From contig JAAYVD010000148.1 in NCBI GenBank assembly GCA_012517355.1, positions 1 to 51,807 of the forward strand: a stretch of 51,807 nucleotides of DNA, read 5' to 3'. A program made the position numbers and the translations under genes. Source of the stretch: Candidatus Rifleibacteriota bacterium (GTDB lineage Bacteria > Muiribacteriota > Ozemobacteria > Ozemobacterales > Ozemobacteraceae). Shown here one piece after another: positions 26,143 to 33,517 of the stretch. The notes beneath the pieces were generated by a model that saw only the letters and a list, made by a program, of their open reading frames with translations, did not search any database and had not been told where the DNA came from. Numbering within the stretch: the first letter of the stretch is position 1; every line of letters begins with the position of its first letter.

Positions 26143-28137
26143 TTACGCGGCCGCGGGCGCCGACAGGGCCGGGCCCGGCCGCTGGGCAGGCCGGGCTGCC
26201 GCCCGGTCTGCCCGACGTTCACGCCGTCCGCGCCGGCCGGCCCGGGCCCCGAGGTCGAGGCCCTGCATGGCCGCCAGGGTCCGGTAGGGCCCCGGCCGGC
26301 CGACGAGCTCGGCGTGGGTCCCCGCTTCCGCCAGCCGCCCGCGTTCCAGCACCAGGATGCGGTCGGCGGCCACCACGGTGGTCAGCCGGTGGGCGATGAT
26401 GACCGCGGTGCGGCCCGCCATCAGCCGTTCCATGGCCTGCTGCAGCCGCCGCTCGGTCACCGCGTCCACCGCCGAGGTGGCCTCGTCCAGGATCAGCAGG
26501 TCCGGGTTCCGAACCAGGGCCCGCACGTAGCACAACAACTGCCGCTCGCCCAGCGAGAGGTTGGCCCCCCGCTCGGCCAGCACCGTGGCATACCCGGCGG
26601 GCAGCCGCCGGATGAACCGGTCGGCCCCCAGCTCGCGGGCCGCCGCCAACACCCGGCCGTCGTGGATCCCGGGAGCGAAGGCCTTCAGGTTCTCCATCAC
26701 CGTACCGGGGAACAGATGGATCTCCTGCAGGACCAGAGCCACCTTCCGACGCCAGGCACGAGGGTCGAAGGCGCGCAGGTCGCACCCGTCGATCTCGATC
26801 GCCCCGGCCGTCGGGTCGTAGAACCGCAGCAACAGGTTGATGCAGGTGCTCTTCCCCGATCCCGAGGCGCCGACGATGCCGATCCGCTGCCCGCACCGCA
26901 CCGCGAACGACAGGTCGTGCAACACCGGCTCCGCCCCGTAGGCAAACCGAACTTCCCGGAAGGCGATCTCCCGGAACCGGGACGGCACGGGCACCAGGCC
27001 GGAACCGCCAGCGACCGCCGCTCCGGTCTGGCCACCGCCCGCCGTGGCCGCCACCCGAAGCGGCAGGACCGACGAGGCGGCGGCGGCCGCACCGGGAGGC
27101 ACGGGCTGCCCCCCGGTCGTCCCCTGGTCGCCGGCCACCAGGCCGGTTCCCGCCCCTTCGGGCCGCAGGTCGAACAGCCCGAAGACCCGTCCCGTGGCGG
27201 CCAGCCCCGACTGCAGGGCGACGAACACCTCGGCCAGATCGCGCAGGGGCCCGAAGAACCGGCGCAGCAGCTCGAGGAACATGACCAGGGTGCCGACGGT
27301 CAGCCGGCCGGCGAACACCTCGCCGGTGCCGTACCAGAGCACCGCGGCCAGGCCGCCGATCTCGGCCAGGAAGGTGAACCCGCCGTAGAACAGGACGGCA
27401 TCGTAGAACACCCCGCGGGCCTCGAGGTCGGTGCGGGAGCGGGTGGCGGCCGCCACCCGTTCGACGGCGGCCTCCTCGCGTCCGAACAGCCGGAGCAGCG
27501 AGACCCCCTGCACGAACTCGGTGACCCGCGCCGCCATCTCGGAGTCGCGTTCCCGCACCTCGTGCCAGAGCTGCCGGATGAACCGGGCGTAGACCGCCAC
27601 CGCCACCCCGCCACCGATGACTACCAGCAGCAGCCAGCGGCCGAGCACGGGCGCCTGCCACCAGGTCAGGACGGTGATGCCCGCCAGCAGCAGGGCGTTG
27701 GCGGCAAGTTGGGCCGCCGCCCCCGAGACGAGCCCGCGCATCTGCTCGATGTCGTTCTCGACCCGGCTGATGAGCTTGCCGGGCGGATGCCCATCGAAGA
27801 ACCGCAGGTCCTGGGCCAGCAGGTGGCCGAAGACCGCGCCCTTCAACCGGGCCATGACCGAGGTCGCCACGCCCGCCAGCAGCACCGCGCGGGTATAGAG
27901 GGCACCCGCCCCCAGGGCCAGGGCTCCGACGAAGGCGAGGCCGAGCCGGAGCGCCAACCCGGCATCGCGGGCCGGCAGGGCGGTATCGATCAGTTCACGC
28001 AGGATCAGTGGCCGGGCCAGGTGGATGCCGGTCACCAGCAGCATGGTCAGCGCCGCCCCGGCCAGGCCGGCCAGGTGGGGTCGCAGGAAGGTCGACAGGG
28101 TGCGCGCCGCGCGCAGGAAGGGGGACGGCCGAAGCAT
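26143..28137 (-). CDS. ABC exporter half-transporter (first subunit)
   Basis: Membrane domain (about 1-330) plus ATPase, partner of the gene downstream. The nucleotide-binding domain has Walker A GASGSGKST (about 420-428), Q-loop VLQEIHLF, signature LSLGERQLLCYVRAL, Walker B LLILDEATSAVDA with canonical Glu, and H-loop IIAHRL. The signature motif is LSLGE rather than LSGGQ, so it is this subunit's signature and the partner's Walker B that are altered, fitting one degenerate and one active ATP site. A glycine/alanine-rich linker of about 70 residues precedes the ATPase. ATG at 28137 has AAAGGA upstream. It is the first large gene of an operon led by a promoter, a tiny ORF and a terminator. Confidence 0.93.
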   Translation of the reverse strand: MLRPSPFLRAARTLSTFLRPHLAGLAGAALTMLLVTGIHLARPLILRELIDTALPARDAGLALRLGLAFVGALALGAGALYTRAVLLAGVATSVMARLKGAVFGHLLAQDLRFFDGHPPGKLISRVENDIEQMRGLVSGAAAQLAANALLLAGITVLTWWQAPVLGRWLLLVVIGGGVAVAVYARFIRQLWHEVRERDSEMAARVTEFVQGVSLLRLFGREEAAVERVAAATRSRTDLEARGVFYDAVLFYGGFTFLAEIGGLAAVLWYGTGEVFAGRLTVGTLVMFLELLRRFFGPLRDLAEVFVALQSGLAATGRVFGLFDLRPEGAGTGLVAGDQGTTGGQPVPPGAAAAASSVLPLRVAATAGGGQTGAAVAGGSGLVPVPSRFREIAFREVRFAYGAEPVLHDLSFAVRCGQRIGIVGASGSGKSTCINLLLRFYDPTAGAIEIDGCDLRAFDPRAWRRKVALVLQEIHLFPGTVMENLKAFAPGIHDGRVLAAARELGADRFIRRLPAGYATVLAERGANLSLGERQLLCYVRALVRNPDLLILDEATSAVDAVTERRLQQAMERLMAGRTAVIIAHRLTTVVAADRILVLERGRLAEAGTHAELVGRPGPYRTLAAMQGLDLGARAGRRGRRERRADRAAARPAQRPGPALSAPAAA

Positions 28138-28465
28138 GACGGGGTCCTTTCACAGGTTCCGGGGCTCCGGCGGGGCGGGGCGGGGGGCTGGCCCCCCGCT
28201 GGCCGACGGCCGCCGTCATGGGGGAGAGGGGATGGTCATGGTCGCGACGGCGGCGCCGGGAAGACGCGCGGCCGCCCATGACCGGCTTCCGGGTGCGGAA
28301 AGCCTGGTCGTGGAGGGTGAGGATCGGAGTCATGGAGGGTCCTCCTTCCGGCCCGGGGGCCGGGGTCATGAAGCGGTTGCCCGCGCGCAGGGAAAATGGG
28401 TGATCCGGGGCCGGTCTGGCCCGGAACGTGAGACAATGGGAAGATACAGAGGGGAGATAAAGGTT
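28138..28465 (-). other. Leader region between attenuator-like terminator and ABC operon
   Basis: About 330 bases of transcribed leader. It contains an ATG at 28333 with an excellent AAGGAGG site (frame MTPILTLHDQAFRTRKPV...), open to 27995 and therefore overlapping the ABC start by about 140 bases. This may be a second regulatory ORF or a chance frame. Confidence 0.35.
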
Positions 28466-28491
28466 CCGGGCCGCCCTTGCGGACGGCCCGG
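28466..28491 (-). terminator. Intrinsic-terminator-like hairpin in the ABC operon leader
   Basis: On the minus strand an 11-bp stem (CCGGGCCGTCC with GGGCGGCCCGG) closes a GCAA tetraloop and is followed by AACCTTTATCT, a modest T-rich tail. It lies 40 bases after the stop of the 17-codon leader ORF and before the ABC genes. A second hairpin (GGGTCG/CGACCC) sits directly at the leader stop, which would suit alternative folding. Confidence 0.6.
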
Positions 28492-28531
28492 TGGTGATCG
28501 GTTAAGCGATCGGGGGTCGGGAACGACCCGG

Positions 28532-28585
28532 TCAGGCGCGACCCAAGGGAGGTGATGCCGGCTGGCGGCGGCTGTCTTTCGTCAT
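28532..28585 (-). CDS. 17-codon leader peptide of the ABC exporter operon
   Basis: ATG at 28585 follows GAAGGGAG at good spacing and encodes MTKDSRRQPASPPLGRA, ending TGA at 28532. It starts about 40 bases after the predicted transcript start of a strong promoter and is followed at once by a small hairpin and then by an intrinsic-terminator-like hairpin. The peptide contains a Pro-Pro pair after SPP, a context known in general to slow ribosomes. The arrangement promoter, short ORF, terminator, heterodimeric exporter matches ribosome-mediated attenuation as known for bmrB-bmrCD in Bacillus. The peptide has no recognisable relatives from what I can see; the role is inferred. Confidence 0.55.
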   Translation of the reverse strand: MTKDSRRQPASPPLGRA

Positions 28586-28964
28586 CGGCGTTTCTCCCTT
28601 CGTGAAATCGGTGGGTCGGTCAGTGACCGCAATAAATGTATGCAGAACCATCCGTCGTGTCAAGAGCCATCTTCCGGATGCGGAAAAGCCGCGCATCCTG
28701 ACCGGTGTTCCCTCGGCCACGAAATCCGGTTCCCTCATTCACATACAGTTTGTACAATACTAAGGTTTTGCACGGATTCTCAGACGTCTTGTCCCATCCA
28801 CCAGGTGCGGCAGGAGGGTCCAGGGTCTTCCGGATGTCCTGCCCCCCCGGCCGATCGCGGACACGGCCACAACCGGCGGGTCGGAGGCCTTTCCGGGACC
28901 CGTGCTCCGGTCCCGGAATGCCCCTTCGCCGGACGTTCCCCCGCCTGGGTGCCGGTCTCCCGCG
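28586..28964. other. Intergenic region upstream of the ABC operon promoter
   Basis: About 380 bases with an AT-richer patch near 28735-28790. It holds the ABC operon promoter (28635-28663) and the end of the lipoprotein transcript. No terminator with a good T tract or RNA gene was recognised. Confidence 0.45.
28635..28663 (-). promoter_or_regulatory. Strong sigma-70-type promoter of the ABC exporter operon
   Basis: On the minus strand TTGACA (28658-28663), 17-bp spacer, TACATT (28635-28640). Predicted transcript start near 28628, giving a 5' leader with the 17-codon ORF. Confidence 0.7.
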
Positions 28965-30416
28965 TCAGAACCTGTTCTCGCCGGGGACCCGGTTGACCTT
29001 GTAATCCACCGTGATGGTCGTGGCGGTGATTTCCTTGATCTTGACCAGGGCATAGTGACCGGTGACGGGGAAATACACCGCGAACACGTCCCCTACCTGC
29101 GGCGCGGCCGTCATTCCCATCGCCACGCGGGCGCCCGCCATGTGTGGGGCATACAGGGCATCCCCGACCTGGTAGGGGTCGGCGAAATTCTTGGTGGTCA
29201 GATCCGGGGCGCCGTCATACGCCCTGACCATATGGGCGGTGCCGAGGGTCGATCCCAGACCGGTGGTGAGGCTGGCCAGGCTCAGGGTCCCGGTTCCAGG
29301 AGCGCCGTCGGTCAGGAAGTCGGACCCCAGGACCGCCCCCTCGACGGACGCCGCACCGGAGGCCAGGAAGGTCTTGGTGCCGGTGGCCACCGCCGTGGCG
29401 GTGGCGGTGACATACTGGTACTCGGCGACCACCCCGCGAAAATCTCCGCTGACCAGGTCGATGCGCTTGACGAACAGCTTCAGGTATTTGTCGCCGGCCG
29501 CGCTCCGTTTGAAGAAACAGCCGAGGGCGAAATCCTTCTTGGTAGCGTTGAAATACGACTCCTGGCTGACGTTGCCGGCCGCGAAGTCGGCCAGCAGCTG
29601 GTCGCCGGTGTACTCGCTGATGGAGGCCAGACCGCTCTTCAGCGAGGTCGATGCCGACAGGGCGGTATAGAACCGGATGGCGGTGAGGTTGTCGTTGGTG
29701 GTGATCTGCAGGTCGGTGACGCCGTCCCCGTCCAGGTCGTTGGCCAGCCCGAGGTAGGCCACCATGGCGGCCGGGTCGAAGCCGGTGTTGTTCTTCAGAA
29801 AGTCGGCCTGGCTGGCCACCTCGGCGGTGACCGAAGCCAGGTCGAAGATGGTGCCGGGAACCAGGTCGGAATCGGTCATCCAGGCCTTCTCCAGCTGCCG
29901 GGCGACCAACCCCACGGCTGCCGGGAAGGTGGCCAGCAGGGCATCGGCCGTGAGGCCGGAGGACTGGGCCAGCAGGGCGGCCGCCGTCGTCCGGCTGTCG
30001 ATCGTGAAGGCCGACCGGTCGGCCTCCCTGACCCAGGCCTTCAGCCCGACCTTCTTGACGTTCACCTCGATCTTGTACCACCCGTTGGCCGCCTGCGGCA
30101 CCTGCTGGAGCTTGAACTCCCAGGTGGCGGAGATGGTCGAGGTGGCCAGGCTGAAGGTGGTGACCGCCTGGTCGTTCACCGCCACCGCGGGAGCCGACCA
30201 GGCCCGGCCGGTCGTGGTGTCGGTGTTGCTGACCTGGTTGACCGAGGCCATCAGGTTGGAGTTGATGGCGGCCGGCAGGGTCAGTGTCCCGACCAGGTCC
30301 ACGGTCGGCACCGGGGCGGCGGGCGACGAATCACCGTCACCCTTGCCGAAACAGCCGGTCATCCCGATCACGGCGACCAACACGCATCCCAACAGGATCA
30401 CTGAACGACGTTGCAT
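28965..30416 (-). CDS. Predicted lipoprotein of unknown function, 483 residues
   Basis: ATG at 30416 has GGAGG seven bases upstream and opens a lipoprotein signal (hydrophobic run then VIGMTGC), so Cys would be lipidated. The mature protein is Ala/Thr/Ser-rich, acidic and moderately hydrophobic. It contains a DLDGDGVTD stretch that could bind calcium like a dockerin/EF-hand loop, and an even strand pattern toward the C-terminus (VFAVYFPVTGHYALVKIKEITATTITVDYKV). I do not recognise the family; a surface-attached beta-rich protein is the safest description. Two REP-like copies lie upstream, between it and the next minus-strand gene. Confidence 0.75.
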   Translation of the reverse strand: MQRRSVILLGCVLVAVIGMTGCFGKGDGDSSPAAPVPTVDLVGTLTLPAAINSNLMASVNQVSNTDTTTGRAWSAPAVAVNDQAVTTFSLATSTISATWEFKLQQVPQAANGWYKIEVNVKKVGLKAWVREADRSAFTIDSRTTAAALLAQSSGLTADALLATFPAAVGLVARQLEKAWMTDSDLVPGTIFDLASVTAEVASQADFLKNNTGFDPAAMVAYLGLANDLDGDGVTDLQITTNDNLTAIRFYTALSASTSLKSGLASISEYTGDQLLADFAAGNVSQESYFNATKKDFALGCFFKRSAAGDKYLKLFVKRIDLVSGDFRGVVAEYQYVTATATAVATGTKTFLASGAASVEGAVLGSDFLTDGAPGTGTLSLASLTTGLGSTLGTAHMVRAYDGAPDLTTKNFADPYQVGDALYAPHMAGARVAMGMTAAPQVGDVFAVYFPVTGHYALVKIKEITATTITVDYKVNRVPGENRF

Positions 30417-30459
30417 GACTTTCCTCCGAACCAACTGGTTGTTCTGTCCTCCGCACCCG

Positions 30460-30612
30460 GGGGGGATCCCCCGGCGATGCGCGAAACGGGGATTTGACAC
30501 GACCATCCGTGGCGGCCGACGGTGCCGGTTGGCCCCTTGTCGGGACGAGAACCGGGGGTTTCGCGCCACCATCGGTGTCGGGTGTCGGCAAAGGGACCTT
30601 TCCGGCGCCCGG
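30460..30612 (-). repeat. Two REP-like repeat copies
   Basis: Two tandem minus-orientation copies (about 30460-30527 and 30528-30612), recognised by GATGCGCGAAACGGGG..CCATCCGTGGCGG and GGGTTTCGCGCCACCATCGGTG. Both are diverged. They separate two minus-strand genes for exported proteins. Confidence 0.7.
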
Positions 30613-30666
30613 GCGGTCGGCTTCCCACTCCTGACCAAGACAGGATTCCCGGCGACCGCCCGGAAC

Positions 30667-31167
30667 TCATCGCCCCGGACCCCGCCCGCCCGTACCGAGC
30701 CGGTAGGCTTCCTGCAGCAGGGCGAAGACCGGTGGGCCGGCGGTGTCGGCCTCTCCGGCGGCCACCACCCCCCGGGCGAGCACCAGCCCCCCGGGAGCCT
30801 GGAAGATGACCGCGATGATCTTGCGGGTCTCATCGATCGTCATTCCTCCGAGATAGAGCAGGGGCATTTCGTCCTGGAAGTCGGTGTCGTCCTCCTTCCA
30901 GGAGACCGGCCCGACCGCGGCGGCGACGAGGGCCATCGCCCGCTCCCGGGCTTCCGCGGGGTCCTTCCCTTCGATCAGGTCGAATGATACCAGGGCTCCC
31001 CGGCAGGACAGGTTCAGGGAACCGCTGCCCGGAACGACTTTCCAGGGGTCGGCCGACCGGAAGGCGATCAGGCCGGGCACGAAGGTGGCCACCGTCTCCA
31101 TCCCGCGAGCCCCGTTTGCCGCGCCCAAGCAGAAGAGCACGAGCAGGGCCACCCACCATTGCCGCAT
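30667..31167 (-). CDS. Secreted protein of unknown function, 166 residues
   Basis: ATG at 31167 (a GTG directly before it at 31170 is possible) follows GGAGG at good spacing and begins a short signal peptide (RQWWVALLVLFCLGAANGARG). The mature part has SLNLSCRGALVSFDLIEGKDPAEARERAMALV and a LLYLGGMTIDETRKIIAVIFQ stretch. This looks like a compact alpha/beta domain with a possible disulfide involving SLNLSC. I do not recognise a family. It is divergent from tnaA and upstream of the lipoprotein gene in the same direction. Confidence 0.7.
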   Translation of the reverse strand: MRQWWVALLVLFCLGAANGARGMETVATFVPGLIAFRSADPWKVVPGSGSLNLSCRGALVSFDLIEGKDPAEARERAMALVAAAVGPVSWKEDDTDFQDEMPLLYLGGMTIDETRKIIAVIFQAPGGLVLARGVVAAGEADTAGPPVFALLQEAYRLGTGGRGPGR

Positions 31168-31562
31168 CACGGTCTGCCTCCAGGAAATTCCGATCGGCCC
31201 ATCGTACCGTCAATGTCCCTTCCCCGCAACCCCTGCCCCGACTCCGCAGGAATTCTCACTCCGCGCTCCCAGGCTTCTCTGATGAATAGAGATTTCCGCA
31301 GACCTTGCCCCACTCAGGAAGTCAGACCGAAGCAACCCGGAGAACCGCTTCAGCAGCCATGGTGAGAATTGCTTCCGACTCCGAACCGACCCGACCCTGT
31401 CACCCTACCCCAGGCGAGGTTCGAATCACCCCCGCCTTCCCGGCCGAACATCCGTCCTGGCCGGCCGCCCCGTGCCCATGCGCCTTGCATTCTCCCGCCC
31501 GTTGCTCTACCCTTTCCTGCGACGGCCGGAAGACCGGCATCTCGAACCGGGAGAAGAATGCC
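31168..31562. other. Divergent intergenic region upstream of tnaA
   Basis: About 395 bases. It contains a possible tnaA promoter at 31485-31513 (TTGCAT, 17 bp, TACCCT) and a 27-codon frame ending Trp-stop at 31282-31365 that lacks a Shine-Dalgarno site. No clear catabolite-repression site or RNA structure seen. Confidence 0.4.
31485..31513 (+). promoter_or_regulatory. Possible tnaA promoter
   Basis: TTGCAT, 17-bp spacer, TACCCT, about 50 bases before the tnaA ATG. The -10 is weak, so this is tentative. Confidence 0.3.
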
Positions 31563-32912
31563 ATGAAGACCCTCATCGAACCCTTCAAGATCAAGATGGT
31601 GGAACCCATCCGCCAGACGACCGAGGCGCAGCGCCTCACCATCCTGAAGAAGGCCCACTACAACCCCTTCACCATCCGCGCCGAGGACATCCTGATCGAT
31701 TTCCTGACCGACAGCGGCACCGGCGCCATGAGCGATGCCCAGTGGGGCGCCATCATGACCGGCGACGAGGCTTACGCCGGCAGCCGGAGCTTCTTCCAGT
31801 TCGAGAAGGCGGTGCGCGACATCACCGGCCTGAAGCACATCATCCCCACCCACCAGGGCCGGGCCGCCGAGAAGATCCTGTTCTCGCTGGTCGGCGGCAA
31901 GGGGAAGCTGATCCCCAACAACACCCACTTCGACACCACCCGCGCTAACATCGAGTATTCCGGGGCGGAAGCGGTCGACCTGGTCATCCCCGAGGGGAAG
32001 ATCCCCTCCTGCGTGCATCCGTTCAAGGGGAACATGGACCTCGGCAAGCTCGCCGCCTTCCTCGCGAAGCATCACAAGAGCGTCCCCATCGGCATGATGA
32101 CCGTCACCAACAACTCGGGCGGCGGCCAGCCGGTGTCCATGGAGAACATCCGCGAAACCGCACGCCTCTACCGGAAGTACAAGATCCCCTTCTTCCTCGA
32201 CGTCTGCCGGTTCGCCGAGAATGCCTGGTTCATCAAGATCCGCGAGAAGGGCTACGCGAAGAAGTCCGTCCTCGAGATCGCCCGCGAGATGTTCTCCTAC
32301 GCCGACGGCTGCACCATGAGCGCCAAGAAGGACGGCATGGTCAACATCGGCGGTTTCCTGGCCCTCAACGACGACGCCCTGGCCATGCAGGCCCGCAACC
32401 TGCTGATCCTCACCGAGGGCTTCCCCAGCTACGGCGGGCTCGCCGGCCGCGACCTGGCCGCCCTGGCCGTCGGCCTCTACGAGGCTCTCGACGAGGACTA
32501 CCTCCGCTACCGCATCCGCACCGCCGAGTACATGGGCGAGCGCCTGCTGGCGGGCGGCGTCAGCATCATCCGCCCGACCGGCGGCCACGCCGTCTACATC
32601 GATGCCAAGGCCTTCTATCCCGACATCCCGCCCGCCCAGTTCCCGGGGCAGGTGCTGGCCTGCGAATTGTACAAGAAAGGCGGCCTGCGCGGCGTCGAGA
32701 TCGGATCGGTCATGTTCGGGAAGAACGCCACCATGGAACTGGTGCGGCTGGCCTTCCCGCGGCGGGTCTACACCCAAAGTCATTTCGACTACGCCATCGA
32801 AGTCATTCTCGAGACCTTCGCCGACCGCAAGAAGGCGAAGGGCCTGAAGATCACCTGGGAACCGCCGTTCCTGCGCCACTTCACCGCCCGCTTCGCCCCC
32901 GTCGGGAAGTGA
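31563..32912 (+). CDS. tnaA: Tryptophanase
   Basis: PLP enzyme splitting L-tryptophan to indole, pyruvate and ammonia. The sequence follows the tryptophanase/tyrosine phenol-lyase family throughout: EPFKIKMVEPIRQTTEAQR, LLTDSGTGAMS-like FLTDSGTGAMSD, GDEAYAGSRSF, IPTHQGRAAEKI, NNSGGGQPVSMENI and MSAKKDGMVNIGG with the PLP lysine at about 255/256. The stretch ACELYKKGGLRGVEIGSVMF matches tryptophanase rather than tyrosine phenol-lyase, which has RSMERG here. At 449 residues it lacks two short surface inserts found in the E. coli enzyme. ATG at 31563 has GGAGA upstream. The downstream gene starts with GTGA overlapping its stop. Confidence 0.95.
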   Translation: MKTLIEPFKIKMVEPIRQTTEAQRLTILKKAHYNPFTIRAEDILIDFLTDSGTGAMSDAQWGAIMTGDEAYAGSRSFFQFEKAVRDITGLKHIIPTHQGRAAEKILFSLVGGKGKLIPNNTHFDTTRANIEYSGAEAVDLVIPEGKIPSCVHPFKGNMDLGKLAAFLAKHHKSVPIGMMTVTNNSGGGQPVSMENIRETARLYRKYKIPFFLDVCRFAENAWFIKIREKGYAKKSVLEIAREMFSYADGCTMSAKKDGMVNIGGFLALNDDALAMQARNLLILTEGFPSYGGLAGRDLAALAVGLYEALDEDYLRYRIRTAEYMGERLLAGGVSIIRPTGGHAVYIDAKAFYPDIPPAQFPGQVLACELYKKGGLRGVEIGSVMFGKNATMELVRLAFPRRVYTQSHFDYAIEVILETFADRKKAKGLKITWEPPFLRHFTARFAPVGK

Positions 32913-33430
32913 CCGTTCCCGCCGGCCGGAGCGGAAACCGCGAACCAGCCGGGACACCCCGGGCCCCGGGCCTGCCGGCCGCCGACGCTGCGGTTCCCGA
33001 GGCGGGCGGGGGCCCGGCCCCTGCCCTTCCTCCCCACCCGCCACCCGCCACCGGGTGGCGGGCCAGGCTCCGCGCCTGGGCCCGGGCCCTGAAGCGGGAC
33101 GCCATCGCCATCCTCCTGGCCCTGCGCGACCCCCGCACCCCGCTCCTGGCGAAGGTGACCGGCTTTCTGACCTGTGCCTACGCCTTCAGCCCCATCGACC
33201 TGATCCCCGATTTCATCCCCGTCCTCGGCCAGCTCGACGACCTGCTGCTGGTGCCGTTGGGCATCCTGCTCACCCGCCGCCTCATTCCCGATCGGCTCTG
33301 GACAGAATTCCGCACCCAGGCCGAGGCGGTCCAGGACAAGCCCCTGTTCCCCGGCAGCCTGCCCGTGGTCCTCCTGACCTGGCTCCTCGCCGTCGCCCTC
33401 TGCGCCTGGGTGGCGGCCCGCTTCTGGTAA
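32909..33430 (+). CDS. DUF1232 (YkvA-like) membrane protein coupled to tnaA
   Basis: The GTG start at 32909 overlaps the tnaA stop (GTGA), so translation is probably coupled. The first 50 residues are a Pro/Ala/Gly-rich tail; then a basic segment and the DUF1232 core (KVTGFLTCAYAFSPIDLIPDFIPVLGQLDDLLLVPLGILL) with its typical SPIDLIPDFIP motif. A C-terminal hydrophobic helix (LPVVLLTWLLAVALCAWVAA) anchors it in the membrane. The molecular function of DUF1232 proteins is poorly defined. Coupling to tryptophanase is unusual and could reflect indole or tryptophan handling, or be accidental. Confidence 0.85.
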   Translation: MTVPAGRSGNREPAGTPRAPGLPAADAAVPEAGGGPAPALPPHPPPATGWRARLRAWARALKRDAIAILLALRDPRTPLLAKVTGFLTCAYAFSPIDLIPDFIPVLGQLDDLLLVPLGILLTRRLIPDRLWTEFRTQAEAVQDKPLFPGSLPVVLLTWLLAVALCAWVAARFW

Positions 33431-33463
33431 GAACACACCGGCCACAAACCCGCCCGCAAGGAA

Positions 33464-33491
33464 CCGACCCCGCCAGGGACGGCGGGGTCGG
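33464..33491. terminator. Bidirectional hairpin between convergent genes
   Basis: Perfect 11-bp stem CCGACCCCGCC/GGCGGGGTCGG with 6-nt loop between the stops of the DUF1232 gene and the HEAT-CheR gene. Confidence 0.6.
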
Positions 33492-33517
33492 CTCGGAACG
33501 GACGTTGGGTTCGGGGC

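Noticed and set aside
31282-31365. 27-codon frame upstream of tnaA ending Trp-stop (TnaC-like leader)
   Set aside because: It lacks a ribosome site and the TnaC Trp/Pro spacing, and lies about 200 bases from tnaA with no obvious rut/boxA. Similarity to TnaC is superficial.
31415-31440. GGTTCGAATC resembling a tRNA T-loop
   Set aside because: Flanking bases do not form a 5-bp T stem or acceptor stem, and no anticodon arm is present upstream.
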